A stretch of 64,000 bases of DNA. Origin: Craspedostauros australis (taxonomy: Eukaryota > Bacillariophyta > Bacillariophyceae > Mastogloiales > Achnanthaceae). The notes below the pieces were generated by a model that had not been told where the DNA came from, did no database searches, and saw nothing but the letters and a program-made list of their open reading frames with translations. The stretch lies in the NCBI GenBank assembly GCA_026770025.1, contig JAMXDE010000004.1:1674001-1738000 (forward strand), read 5' to 3'. Below are positions 19,438-30,452 of this stretch, piece after piece. A program made the position numbers and the translations under genes. The first letter of the stretch is position 1, and the number at the start of each line of letters is the position of its first letter.

Positions 19438-21593
19438 CTACTTGCCGCCATCGCCCAATCCCAATTGATTGGCAATATATATGGCACCCAGCGGGTTGCC
19501 CGCCTCAGACATGGCACGCAGCCGATCCTTGACGCAATCCAGTAGACATTCCATGCTGCCGTCGAACGCATCAGGCTTGGGTCGTTGATCCTCCGCAATG
19601 ACTTCCACCATCGTCGATACCGTTGCCGCCGGCGCCTTGCTGAAGTCGAGGTTGGCGTCCGACAACGTGCCACCCGTTCCTTGCACCATCGACGCGACGT
19701 GAGCATCGAGCTTGCACAGATGCGCCACCAACTCTTGCAGTTCCAAGAATGCGCCGCAGATGTAGTGACGTGTGGCCTTCGAAGCATGCTGCCCCGGAGT
19801 CCAATCGGGGATGGGTTCAAAACGAGAATCCTTCGTCGCGACAGTGCGCGAACAGAAGGGGTGGATCAGATCATCGGGCGGCATATCAAACTCCAAAATG
19901 AGCATGCCCGGAATCTCCCACGGATCTTCGCTGGACGACGACGATGACTGCTGCAACAGCCGGATGCCGCAAATATGCGCAATGGGAAAACAAAAGCGGA
20001 AACATTTGGAACGAAAGAATTCGCCCGACATGGCCTTGACGTGACAGATCTTGCGCACGGTCTGCTGCGACCGCACGTCGCTGCCGATCGATTGGATTCC
20101 GGCCGGCGGATTGCACGTGATGGTCGTGTTGTACTGATGCAGCAGGGCGACGTCGGGCAGCTGCTGCATCCGATCGCTGCGCAAGCGGCCGGCGCCTGGG
20201 GGCGGTTTGTACTCGTAGCAGTCGTATATGAAGAAGTTGCGGGCGGCGTCCAACCGGATGCTGAATTGGTTGGGATAGGCGGCGACGAGGCGTCCGAATG
20301 CATCGGCATGCACAAAATGGATCGCCTTGAGATGGTGCGAGGCCTTCGTGACTACGGGTGCGTACTTGTTGGGCGTGGCGATGCCCATGTGGGAGACCTG
20401 CTCATCGTCTTGCGGTCGCGTGCCGGGGTGGCGGAATGTGAATTCGTCCGTGCCTTGTCCAATGACCGAGAGGTCGACATCGGAATGCCTGTGTCGATGA
20501 TCGTGGGCTGTCGCATCGCGGCTGGTTTCGGTGTCGTAGGCACCCAGATCGACGATGGGTCCCCTCTGCCGAAATTCCTTGAGGGATGTCATGGAGACGT
20601 AAGCACGGAATCGGCAGTCTTGTGGCGTGACGCGCACGCCGATAGAATCGCTGAGCATCGATTGGATGCCCTTGGCGGTGAGGAAGATGCGGCGGATGTG
20701 ATAGTTGGACCAGCCGTAGAGCTCAATGGGTTCATCCAGCAGCTGCTTTACGACGTGTTCGTACACCATGTAGTCGTTGGCCCGTTTGTCAAAATGCTTA
20801 AAGATCTGTAGCGCCACCAAGGTGATGGGGTCCGCGTGATTCTTCTGATCTTGTACGCTGATGTTGGATGGCGGGGCGGCCTGCAGCAGAGGTGCGATGG
20901 CGACGGCCCGGACATCCGACAGTCGCTTGCAAACTGGCTTGTGGTGCTTCCAGTGTGTACGTTGGCATTCCTTGTTCTGCGGAGCACGGCGTGTTATCGA
21001 GAGCGCCGAGGATGCCCATGGGATTTTGGAGGCGGCGGCGGCGCAAAGATTGGTGGTGGTGGTGAGCGGCAGGAGAGAGCAAAAAGTGGCAGCGCAATGC
21101 AGTCAAAAGAAGAGGATAGCAGAGCCAAGCATAATATGCTAGGATCTGCTCTGCCACACTTCCTCCAACACGCGACGAAAGAACATGCAAAAATGGAGAA
21201 AGAGCCCGAACTTACGCAATAAACGGCCAATCGACAGGCTGAGCAGAAGCTCTTGGCATTGAGCTTGCCGCAGTATCCGCAAATGCCCGGCATGCTGGTG
21301 TGGAAGACCGAACAGTGCGCCGTCTTGAATTCGTTGGCATGCGCTCCATGATTGTGGTTATGCGGGCGCGTTGCTTGCTGTTGTGCGGCGACTTGAGTAT
21401 TGCTGGTGCTGCTGCTGTTGTTGTGATGCCGATGATTGACACGTCGATGCGGACCTGGTGGTGCTCGTCGCGATGCCAATTGTGGGAACCGATCCTCGAT
21501 GCTCTGAGCTGGAGTGTGCACAGGATTGCGCATGGGGTGATGCGATGACAACGCAGGTCTCGCAGCCTCTGGAGGCGTCGTGGTTGTCGTCAT
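19438..21593 (-). CDS. MYND-type zinc-finger protein, two exons joined across a 239-bp intron (20977-21215)
   Basis: Exon 1 (21593-21216) encodes a Thr/Pro/His/Asn-rich start and then 'CGYCGKLNAKSFCSACRLAVYC', stopping at a consensus donor gtaagt. Exon 2 (20976-19438), after acceptor 'ctccgcag', begins 'NKECQRTHWKHHKPVCKRLS'. Joined in phase 0, the two halves give a complete C-x2-C...C-x2-C...C-x3-C...H-x3-C MYND finger, so the intron splits the zinc-binding domain and the splice is well supported. The product is ~638 residues. The ~490 residues after the finger contain no domain I recognise, though 'HYICGAFLELQELVAHLCKLDAHVA' looks helical. MYND fingers usually bind Pro-rich peptides, so a role in protein interaction or transcription is possible. 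The ORF part from 20820 starts at TTG, which is another reason to prefer the spliced model. Confidence 0.82.
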
Positions 21594-21774
21594 TCTGTCC
21601 TGTGCCTCAGTGGAGTGGCGCTGCGAGGTATGGACTGAATGAATGAATGAATGAGGTGATTGGTGGAGCGATTGCTTCGCTCACGTCTCTCTCGCAGTTT
21701 GCTTGTTGTCCAACCCACCGTTGCCTCTCGATTGTCGGGGCTTCCCTCGTCGACCAGCAATCGTCCACTTCGAA

Positions 21775-21780
<6 letters not shown>

Positions 21781-21812
<32 letters not shown>
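21781..21812. repeat. (CT)16 microsatellite
   Basis: Uninterrupted CT dinucleotides just upstream of the MYND gene, possibly in its promoter. A short (TGAA)n run lies at about 21637-21655. Confidence 0.95.
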
Positions 21813-21814
<2 letters not shown>

Positions 21815-24443
21815 CTCTATCCTTATCAACGGATCAGGAAATGGTCAGTTCTGTCGATGATGTCCTTCTTATCTCTTGACTTGTGCGTGCGTGTGCCTGT
21901 TGGTATCGTGATAGTGGTTGTTTGAGTGGAGCAGGAGAGCTATCATCAATGAATGCGCTCCAGGTGCGAAATTTCGCTGCGTGGTTGTGCATGTGATTGT
22001 GAATGAGATTGCGTGCGTTGTTCAGGGAAACGCTTCGGGTGACAAAAAAGTTTGATGCCATCTGCGTCGGTCATTTCCAAAACAAACAAATCGGAGTAGA
22101 CTTTAGCGTTGGGACTAGTGGCTAATGGCTAATTTCCGGTTTTTGGCGCTTTTTGGAAATTTTTGGTAACCATTGGCATATCGCCGACGGCACAAGCAAC
22201 CATTCGATGAGTTGATGGCCGTTGCCTGACATCGTCACATTATTAGAGAGAGGAGAGTGAGAGCTCTCTGTTGATGTGGTCATTGTTGGCAAACGGTCTC
22301 CGCTTCATGTTCATCTTGATGCCTCTGTTAACCCTTTATCGGCCTTTTTCATACGGACGACGTACGGACAAGAATCCGGAATTTTTTCGTTGGTAACCAT
22401 TGGTAACTGCGTAGAGCCTACGACATTCTGGTACAGAAATTTGTTGCTTCTTGGTCCAATCTCGGCCGACGGCCTTCCAAAGACCCGCATCCAATTCTGT
22501 TTCGTCTATTGCTCAAGTGGATGGCATGGTTGTATTCGTTGCTTCATTCCGCTTCGGGTGGTGTGCTGGTCAACGGTCCAGACTGCTTTTGTGCGTTGCT
22601 TTGGGTGTTTGAAGTCAGTCACTACTGCTCGTGACAGCCATGATCATCGATCCGTGAACGCACAAAAGTTCGCGCCAAAAATTATCGTGCGTTTTTACGT
22701 GTTGTTGAGTCGGACTGTGCTCCTCATCTGACTCTCTCTTCGTTGTGCAAGGTTGTTCATCGCCCTGTCGTAGGATCATCGTGCCGTTGCTTTCAATCGA
22801 TGCAGTAGTCTCTCTTGCACCTGCCCGTGTAACATTGGTCATAGTCCTTCACTTCCTCCAAAGATATACAACTGCAAGTTCATCTCGTGGCTTTACCGCG
22901 TACTATCCTCGCGAGGAAACACCGCTTCCTACTCACGCGCCACAACTGTCTTCGTTGACACTGGTTGCTACACCCTCGCAAAGACTAGCCCCCCATCTCA
23001 CGCTCACGCCATGGATGAATTCGTTGACGCAGGCGCTGTTCATGCTCTATCAAAACGCGTTCCAACCGTTCTGTGGAGGAAACCTGATGTTCGTTACTGA
23101 TCTTCAGCGCCGCTGTGGCCAATCGAACGCTGGCCTCTACATTGCGCGCGCGATACATGCTAAAATGCGCGCACATGGCGTGGAAATTATGCGCAGCGCA
23201 GTTGCACATGCTCAGCGATGTGGAGGATCCAATGAAGAGCGATCGGAGCATGGCGAGATTGAACTCCTCAGTGTGAAACAGTCGACTCTGCTCTATTCTG
23301 GACTGCTATTGTGTGCTGCTGCTAACCAAGGGATCATTGCTCTCCCAAGCAGGATGGATGCAACGATACACATGCCTCCAAGTTGCTGTTGCCGAGAAGG
23401 TTGCTGGTGTACGGCATTCTGGAGTAGAACTGAAACGCTATTGTAGAAATTATCAACCGAAATCAACTACAGTGCAAGTGCAATACGATGAACGAAGTCG
23501 CAATGGATGATACCAGGATACAAGGAACTGATCATAGCATGTGAGGAACACATCGGTTGGCACCACATTGTTTTGTGATCATTTCAACCACGTGTTAACA
23601 CGCGCTGGGGCACACAGAAATTCGCCACGATACATCGCGGTGATTGGCATTCGTGAATGGGAACAAAGAGTGCCTGCTCCAGAGAAACAAGCAGATCTCG
23701 ACAAATACCCAACCAATCACCACCAAAGTTGGAGAGGGCGATGAAAAGCCACATATGAGTGCTCGAGAAAGGAGAGCTCAAACAAAAGGAGCGGCATGAA
23801 CTTGCCGAGGAGGTTTGTGGCAGAAAAGGTGATTATTGGGCCGGTTCACGTGGGACTGACGTACAAAATGTACCAGAGTCTACAGAGAAATTGACTCATA
23901 CGACTAGTAACCAATTGTTACCAATGGTTACCAAAAGAATTGGCCTCCACTCAAGCCAAAGACACTAGAGAATAGAATACGCCGCGCGCTGAACATAAAC
24001 CTTGACAGTGATCGGATAGAACAGTTTAGACACACTATTATAGAGCCCAATGGGACGGCTTAAACCTGTGGTCGTAGTAGCTGGTAACTGGCAGAGCTTC
24101 ATACGCGGATTATCTGGTTCCTTGCTGCTGTGCTGTCTGTGAGGGTGGTCACGCTGTTGTTTGCGTCTGAGAAAGACGTTGGTCATACTCGTGGGACCCT
24201 TTTATCTGATTCCGAGGAGAGTGCGGGTGTCGTCTGAGCTCCATAGGATGCGTAGGCGTAGATCCAAGGGCTGCATGAAGGAGACTCTAACTTCCAAACC
24301 GCTCTAACTTCCAAGCATCTTCGTGTTCGGATCTTGCGGGAATGAGGACATGCGAAGGTTTCACAGTCCATCAAATTTACTTGTCTACGTATGTATGGTA
24401 GAATCAGTGTTGATTTAGCTCTATTGCTGATGTCGTTGGCGCA
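21813..24443. other. Long intergenic region with GGTAACC-containing inverted repeats
   Basis: About 2.6 kb without a recognisable gene. The 18-mer TTGGTAACCATTGGTAAC (22390-22407) recurs perfectly inverted at 23917-23934, and a shorter 16-bp copy lies at 22161-22176. ORFs on both strands near 22.7-23.4 kb overlap each other and have no family features. Confidence 0.5.
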
Positions 24444-27400
24444 TCATGGACGCCCGATAAATTCACTGCGCTCTTGTAGCAATGCCGCCTTCTGACTGGC
24501 ACCCCATTCCTGATACAGCCGAACTGCCTCGTTGAAATGATAGACCGCCCCCTCTGTGTCGCTCTCCAACAACATGTGCTCGCCCAGCCGTTCGTTTGCC
24601 AGTGCTTGATTTTGAGAGAATCCCGTCCGTGCAGAAATCCGGATTGCGTCTTGGTACAGCTTGACGGCAGCCCGGAATTCACTGTCTCGCTTTCTCTTCT
24701 TGTGTGCCTTCCATGCGGCTCTCTCTGCCTCGAGGATGGCGAGGCAATGCACGGCATTTGGGTTCTTCTGCTTCACAGCAAGGCGAACAGCTTTGCGCGA
24801 TGTATGGGCCAGCTGCTTGATCTTGGAGCGTTTGCTTCTTGAAAGTTGCTTGTTTTGGTGCCCAACAATTGTTGCAACCAAAGAGGAAAGGAATCTCGTG
24901 GTTGTTGACAAAATGTATCCGGGCGTAAACTTTATGCCATTGTCAAGTATCTCGAGCACAATCTTGACAGCATATTCGTACTCACCGAAGTATGTCGCTG
25001 TGAACAGTCTAATTTGAAGCACGCCAGACCATAGCGCTTCATCCTTGGTTTGCTTGATGCGCTCCATGGCCAATGCTTCATTGAAGACTTCGCCGACAAG
25101 GAGCGCTTGTTGGTCGGAGCGCCCTCTTAGATTCAAGACCATTTGCCATCTAATGGACAGCTGCTCAGCTGACTTGTGCTGGCTGTAGTCTTCGCAGACC
25201 TTCGTGTATGTGGAAAAGTCTGCGTCCAAGCCTTCCAATGGCTTCGCAGTTAGAAGGCACAGGTCCAGGTAGAAGAGGATGGCACCCATCGCGACCTGAG
25301 TATCGCCACCAGCCATACCTTGTGGGTGGGCATCCAGCAATGGCTGCTTGCAATCTTCATACGGAATGAGGTTGTTGATCACCATGCCGTACGCGACCAT
25401 AGTCGCGCGAGCCGCTGCCGAATTGCTGTTTGTTTCGTTCATTTTCATTGCATAGTTAGCGTACAGCCCTCCGGCTTCCATATCGCCCAGAATGGGGCCG
25501 AGCAACAGACCTAGGCTTACAATGGCAATTGGCGTGAGGCTGGTCCTTCCTGTCGTCATCGCACTATTGACAGAATCGATGGTGATCAGAGCGAGTATCC
25601 CTGGATCGCAAATCGCTGCACTCCACGCATGCCTGTTGATGGTGTTCCTGATGAGTTCGTCCATGGGATCTTCAGACGGCTGCATGGAATCCAAGTACTC
25701 AACCGTCCACTTCTTTGCGGATGCCTTCAGCTTCATGAGTTTTGTGATGACTGTGAATAGCCTCATGGTGCTGTTCTTGGGGTATCGATACCCAAGCTTG
25801 GCCATCAACTCGGTGCCCAGATTCAACACATCGCTCGCTTTGGTTTGCTGAATCATGGCCAGGTCTCCATCCATCAGGACATGATACGCCCTCATCTTGT
25901 CGATCAATGAAGAGTCCGTTTGCTTGATCACCTCATTGCCGTACTTCTTCATCTTGTCAAACCTGTTGCTCACATAAGCACACTCTGCGGCTGACGAGAA
26001 GAGTTGGAGGCTCATGTCGTATTGGGACCGCCAGTGATCAGCTGGCATCATATCGATGGCGTTTTGGAAGTACTTGAAAGCCGGTCGGAAGGCTGCATGC
26101 GATGCAGCAATGGTACCAGCGTCGAAGTTGAGCTTCGCAACCTGGAAACGTCGTGTTTGTGTGATATCAGTACCTTCCGTTGACATCAACGATGCTGATG
26201 ACTGCAGTGACGATGGGTACAGTGGAACCATGTCCAAGCGACTGTTGAGGAGATTCACCACCACGAACAACGACGACTCGAAGTCATCCAGCGACAACCT
26301 ATCCATCAGGATGAGTCCGATGCGGTGCTGCAGCTCCAGAAGGTGCACCTTCGATGCGATCATTCCAAGGGCTGCTTCCTGGACCTTGTCGTGGATGAAC
26401 GAATACGCAGCTGCTGTGGAGGTCTGTGTCGCAAGCGAGGATTCATCGGCTAAGTGGGCGTGGGTCTTGTTGGCAGTAGTGTGAGCCTCGATGAGTCCCT
26501 CCTCTTCGTAGATCTTCAGGATGTCCAACCATTCATTCTCGGTTGCCGGTGGTGGCCCACCAAACAGCATTTCGTACAATGCACGATGCCCGTCCTCGCC
26601 CGCTGCATCGTTCGCCACAAATCCCTCCAGCGCCGTTCGCAACAGCAGCCACGAAAACGTAGATCCAAGACAAGCGGCTAGCGGCAGCAGGTACTGCGCC
26701 GTATCGATCTGCTGAAGCTTCAGCTCCATCAGCTCCACCACGTTGATGGTTGCTGGAGTCTCTCGCTTGATCTGATCGTTGTCCCACACCCACTTCATCG
26801 ATGCGATGTCGTATGACAGCAGGGTGTCCTTGACGAGCATCCGGATGAACTGCTGGACGAAGAAGACGTTTCCATCCGTCTTCTTGTACGCGATTTCTGC
26901 TAATCCGTAGCTGCTGCTGCTGCTGCTGCTGTTGGCAGTCTCAGCAGTGCCGTTATCGCAGCCCTCGCTACCTTCACCGTCGTTGCTGTAGATTCCCAGT
27001 AGCTGCTTGACCATTCCATGGACGTTGTCCAGAGATAGGTTGTTGACCTCGAGATCAACGTAGCGGATGAAGCGCTCGCGCTTCTTCTTCTGGATGGATG
27101 TCAGCATCTGGCCAACCAGGTCGATTGTGTGGGATGTGGCTACTGAAGCCAAGTCCGAAGCACGGCCGTTGCTGGCTCCCTCCATGTTGACGAGGTTGGA
27201 TCGGAAGCAGATGACGACCATGAGAGAGGAGATGGTGGTATCAAGCATCCATGACTCGATCATGTTGAGTGACTCCTTGTCTGCCCATTGGACATCGTCG
27301 GATACCCACACGAGGGGACAGCAACTGCAGATGATCTTGATGAATCGCCGGAAGGCGAACTTGAGTCGAATGGACTGCTCCTTGAAGCCTTCTGTTGTTT

Positions 27401-28496
27401 GCGCACGTTGGCTGGCAGAAAGGACGGTGCTTTCGTCGCCGTCGTTGTCTTGCATGTGCGCGTGGCATAGGGCATCACTGCCGACGACGTCGACGAGGTT
27501 GGGAATGATCTTGGTGAGTGCCTGCAGCTCGTCGACGTTGAGACCATCTGTGATGCGCTGCCTGATCACATCCAAGCTTTGGGTATCCTGTCCTCCACTC
27601 TGCCAGTTGCCGGGGGTGACGATAACGCCAGCGGAGTTGGTGCGCGGAAGAGCGCAGATCTGTGAGCAGAGATCGGCCATCGCGGTTCGGAACCCAGAGT
27701 ACGGCTCATCCATCTGCTTGAGATCGAACTTTCCGGACACGAAGAAGACGTTGCTCGCCTTGCACTTCGGTTGCAGCGTGTTGGCCAGGGCCGATTTTCC
27801 AGTGCCCGAGTATCCGGAGATGGACACGAGGGATCGGAACGTGATAGCTTGTGCTGTCACATGTTGGCCGAGAGCGTTTTGATTGTCTGGGTTGGTCGCA
27901 TTGCTCGCATAGATTGCGTTGCTTTCCTCGTCATTCGGACCCGTTGACCTCTCTTCGTCTGATGAAGATGAAGATGGTGGTGAGGCTGCGGACGTTGGCT
28001 TCTTGAGGATCTGCTGGAATAGACGGTCAAGGACGCGCTTCTCCTTTTCTCGTCCGATGAGACTGATGCGCGAGAAGTCGAGAGAGCTTTGGGAGAATTC
28101 CGCCAGCTTTCTGGCTGTACGCATGCGGTTGGTCTCTGTTGCGAGCGTCGGTCCATCCTCCAGAATACTGTTCGGCATTCCGTGTCGGTGGGAGGGCGAT
28201 GTTTCCGTTGGTAGTTGGAGAGAGTGCATCCCACCCCTGTGTTGGCTGCTTGCCCCGTTGCTGACGTTGAAGGTGTTGGGCGTGTTGCGTGCCGCGGATG
28301 CTGGCGCCTTGGAGGAGCTGGGTGAAGTGAGAGTGGACGAGCAGCGCAGCTGATGACCTGTCACATTCGGCTGTCCATTGCTGTCAGTTGACGAAGAATA
28401 GTCAAATGAGCTGTCACAGTCGACGGTGCGGGAAGCAAAAGTCCCATCATCGTGCTTCCTGTCATCGCAGAGTGTCGTTGCGTTCATCACCATCAT
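24444..28496 (-). CDS. STAND-class AAA ATPase, diverged third family member
   Basis: About 1,350 residues. The N-terminus is Ser/Thr-rich. Then come 'LIGREKEKRVLDRLFQQILKK', Walker A GYSGTGKSALANT (about residue 227), 'FVSGKFDLKQMDEPYSGFRTAM' and Walker B 'PLVWVSDDVQWADKE' (about 399). This order is the hallmark of the predicted-ATPase module seen in PknK-like and hybrid sensor kinases. The C-terminal ~800 residues are helical and TPR-like, ending with repeats such as 'GAVYHFNEAVRLYQEWGA'. No kinase, cyclase or HATPase domain is attached. Compared with the two tandem copies near 4-14 kb it has the same plan but low identity. The ORF runs open to a GTG at 28676, and an ATG at 28628 lies inside a repeat end, so I prefer the ATG at 28496. 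A (CAG)n-type Ser run lies at about 26905-26935. Confidence 0.75.
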   Translation of the reverse strand: MMVMNATTLCDDRKHDDGTFASRTVDCDSSFDYSSSTDSNGQPNVTGHQLRCSSTLTSPSSSKAPASAARNTPNTFNVSNGASSQHRGGMHSLQLPTETSPSHRHGMPNSILEDGPTLATETNRMRTARKLAEFSQSSLDFSRISLIGREKEKRVLDRLFQQILKKPTSAASPPSSSSSDEERSTGPNDEESNAIYASNATNPDNQNALGQHVTAQAITFRSLVSISGYSGTGKSALANTLQPKCKASNVFFVSGKFDLKQMDEPYSGFRTAMADLCSQICALPRTNSAGVIVTPGNWQSGGQDTQSLDVIRQRITDGLNVDELQALTKIIPNLVDVVGSDALCHAHMQDNDGDESTVLSASQRAQTTEGFKEQSIRLKFAFRRFIKIICSCCPLVWVSDDVQWADKESLNMIESWMLDTTISSLMVVICFRSNLVNMEGASNGRASDLASVATSHTIDLVGQMLTSIQKKKRERFIRYVDLEVNNLSLDNVHGMVKQLLGIYSNDGEGSEGCDNGTAETANSSSSSSSYGLAEIAYKKTDGNVFFVQQFIRMLVKDTLLSYDIASMKWVWDNDQIKRETPATINVVELMELKLQQIDTAQYLLPLAACLGSTFSWLLLRTALEGFVANDAAGEDGHRALYEMLFGGPPPATENEWLDILKIYEEEGLIEAHTTANKTHAHLADESSLATQTSTAAAYSFIHDKVQEAALGMIASKVHLLELQHRIGLILMDRLSLDDFESSLFVVVNLLNSRLDMVPLYPSSLQSSASLMSTEGTDITQTRRFQVAKLNFDAGTIAASHAAFRPAFKYFQNAIDMMPADHWRSQYDMSLQLFSSAAECAYVSNRFDKMKKYGNEVIKQTDSSLIDKMRAYHVLMDGDLAMIQQTKASDVLNLGTELMAKLGYRYPKNSTMRLFTVITKLMKLKASAKKWTVEYLDSMQPSEDPMDELIRNTINRHAWSAAICDPGILALITIDSVNSAMTTGRTSLTPIAIVSLGLLLGPILGDMEAGGLYANYAMKMNETNSNSAAARATMVAYGMVINNLIPYEDCKQPLLDAHPQGMAGGDTQVAMGAILFYLDLCLLTAKPLEGLDADFSTYTKVCEDYSQHKSAEQLSIRWQMVLNLRGRSDQQALLVGEVFNEALAMERIKQTKDEALWSGVLQIRLFTATYFGEYEYAVKIVLEILDNGIKFTPGYILSTTTRFLSSLVATIVGHQNKQLSRSKRSKIKQLAHTSRKAVRLAVKQKNPNAVHCLAILEAERAAWKAHKKRKRDSEFRAAVKLYQDAIRISARTGFSQNQALANERLGEHMLLESDTEGAVYHFNEAVRLYQEWGASQKAALLQERSEFIGRP

Positions 28497-28581
28497 GGTT
28501 TGCAAGTCTGAGAGAGGCTGAGATTTATTTATGCATGCATGCTGTTGCTCGGTGGTCGCAGGTGTCTGTGATCTTGTTGCT

Positions 28582-28613
28582 ACTGATGTTACTGTTATAA
28601 CAGTAACATCAGT
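28582..28613. repeat. Perfect 32-bp palindrome
   Basis: Two 16-base arms with centre TTA|TAA and outer ends ACTGATG / CATCAGT. It overlaps the outer end of the inverted repeat starting at 28608 and lies just upstream of the preferred start of the ATPase gene. Confidence 0.9.
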
Positions 28614-28699
28614 GAGTCGACCAATCATTTGAAATGAAGAGTGTAGTCGAATTTCTGGGATTTTCAAACTAAGCACATAGTCGCAATCTTCATAGATCT

Positions 28700-30452
28700 A
28701 AAACATATACCAATCCATTCCAGTTCCGAGGTTGGCCGTATTTTAAGTTTTATGGACCGATGGATTTGCACATTCGTCCATCTCCTTCGGGTTTCAGCCT
28801 TTTGGCTACGACTACATCGATCCAAGTTAACCCTTTGCTGTTCTTCGTTTCAGCAAGTTTGTTCCGATTTTGAATTGTTTAGTCTCCTTTTGAGGTGTTC
28901 CGATGAGACCATCCCACACCTCCTCCACGATAGCGCTAGTTGTAGAGTTTGGGGAGAAGCGGTGAGTGCGCGTTTACATCCACTCTATCCAGTGTTTGCA
29001 TGATCCGTGATCTACGTCACCAAACTGGCTGCTGCGTCATGAACCACCAATCACAGCACGATGTGAATCATCATCAACTGCGTTTCGTCGTGACGGAATG
29101 GTCGAGTTGCATTGGTACTCCCGAAGTGTTTTGTGTCATGCTGCCTTCGTTCATTTTGGTACAATAGTTGATAATTGCCTCAGACCCCAAGATGTGCGAC
29201 CGGTTGAGAGCGCCAAACTCGAAACAACAACATGACAATGGCGGATGACAAACAAAAATTCTGCAATGGCCACCCAACGGCATCGTCAGCGCCGCACCAA
29301 CCAGCGGCCCAATGAAAAATCCAAGCACATCGCCGTCACCGCCATGCAACTCTTGGTGGGTGGACGAGCGGAGGCTTCGAGAGCGGTTGATTTGGGGCCG
29401 CCGCAGGCCTCCGCGCAAACGTCTCAAAATCGCGGCAGATTGGCTCGTTGGATGTAGCCTGTGTATTCCATGCTCAGGCCACACCAACGCCTACGAATGG
29501 GCAAGACGCATCCAAGAGGTCACCATCAAGGTCTCCACGAAGTTTGATGCTCAGGAAGGACCGGGAAGGTGTCCGCGCGGAGGAAAAGGTGGAGGGCAAG
29601 AGTTTTGTTGGGCGGATCGCGGCGAACCTGCCATGTGACTTTGGCAGTGAGGGGGCAGCACCATGAAGCTGCCCAATCTCCAAGTCACCCATACAAGTCC
29701 CGTGCGTCATCGCCTGAAGATGCACGTCGCGAAGTTCGAGCTGCTGCAACGGTCTGGAAGAGGCTGCAGCATGGAATGAGTGCAGACCCGTCATTTTTGG
29801 TGGTGCACCCAAAACCAACAGGGCCATCACCAAATGGAGGTGTACCATCGGAACCCTCCACACCCAGCCCAGTCTGGATGCATCAGCATGTCGCCAGGTA
29901 GTGTGGGAATGCACGAGGGGTACGTGGAGGGGCTGAAAGGGTCCTGTGGATGAGATATGGATCCGTATCCATACTGCATCCGGCTTGCACTTCGTTTTTT
30001 GAATCCGCTCTTTTTCAGTATATCGACACTTTGGGGCATGCAATGTGGCAGAAATGTTCTGTCCTTCATGGAGTGCATAGCTGGGGAGCATACAGAGCCA
30101 TTGTGGTGCGCAGTTTGAAGAAATACAATGTTGATGATGATGATCATGGGTGCTGGGGGGAGGGCAACATTGTGCCATTGAGAATTTTTCGAATTCACCA
30201 CACAACTGTGTGGTGGTCAAACATGACAATAAAAACAATTTCTATGTCAATTTAACTTCGATATTCTGTATAACCTATAGCCAGGCGTCTGAATGCAATG
30301 TTTAGATTTAATTGCAAACGATGTGTTGTTGAGATATAGCATGATAAGCAGATGTTTGGATGGTTTTGGGGTGGCCTCTAGACTCGTTATAGTAGCATGA
30401 TCTGTGGCCCACAAAACTCCACAACTAGTGTTATCGTGGTGGCGCACAGCCA
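28700..30452. other. Non-coding interior of the candidate transposon
   Basis: About 1.75 kb. Several frames between 29.1 and 30.2 kb are open for 100-250 codons on both strands, but none has recognisable motifs. A broken accessory ORF cannot be excluded. Confidence 0.4.

Noticed and set aside
22745-23446. 233-codon plus-strand ORF and an overlapping minus-strand ORF (22985-23251)
   Set aside because: They contradict each other, neither has family features, and the minus frame is not open far upstream.
29074-30238. Minus-strand ORFs of 137 and 254 codons
   Set aside because: No motif or composition bias supports coding; kept only as possible relics inside the candidate transposon.
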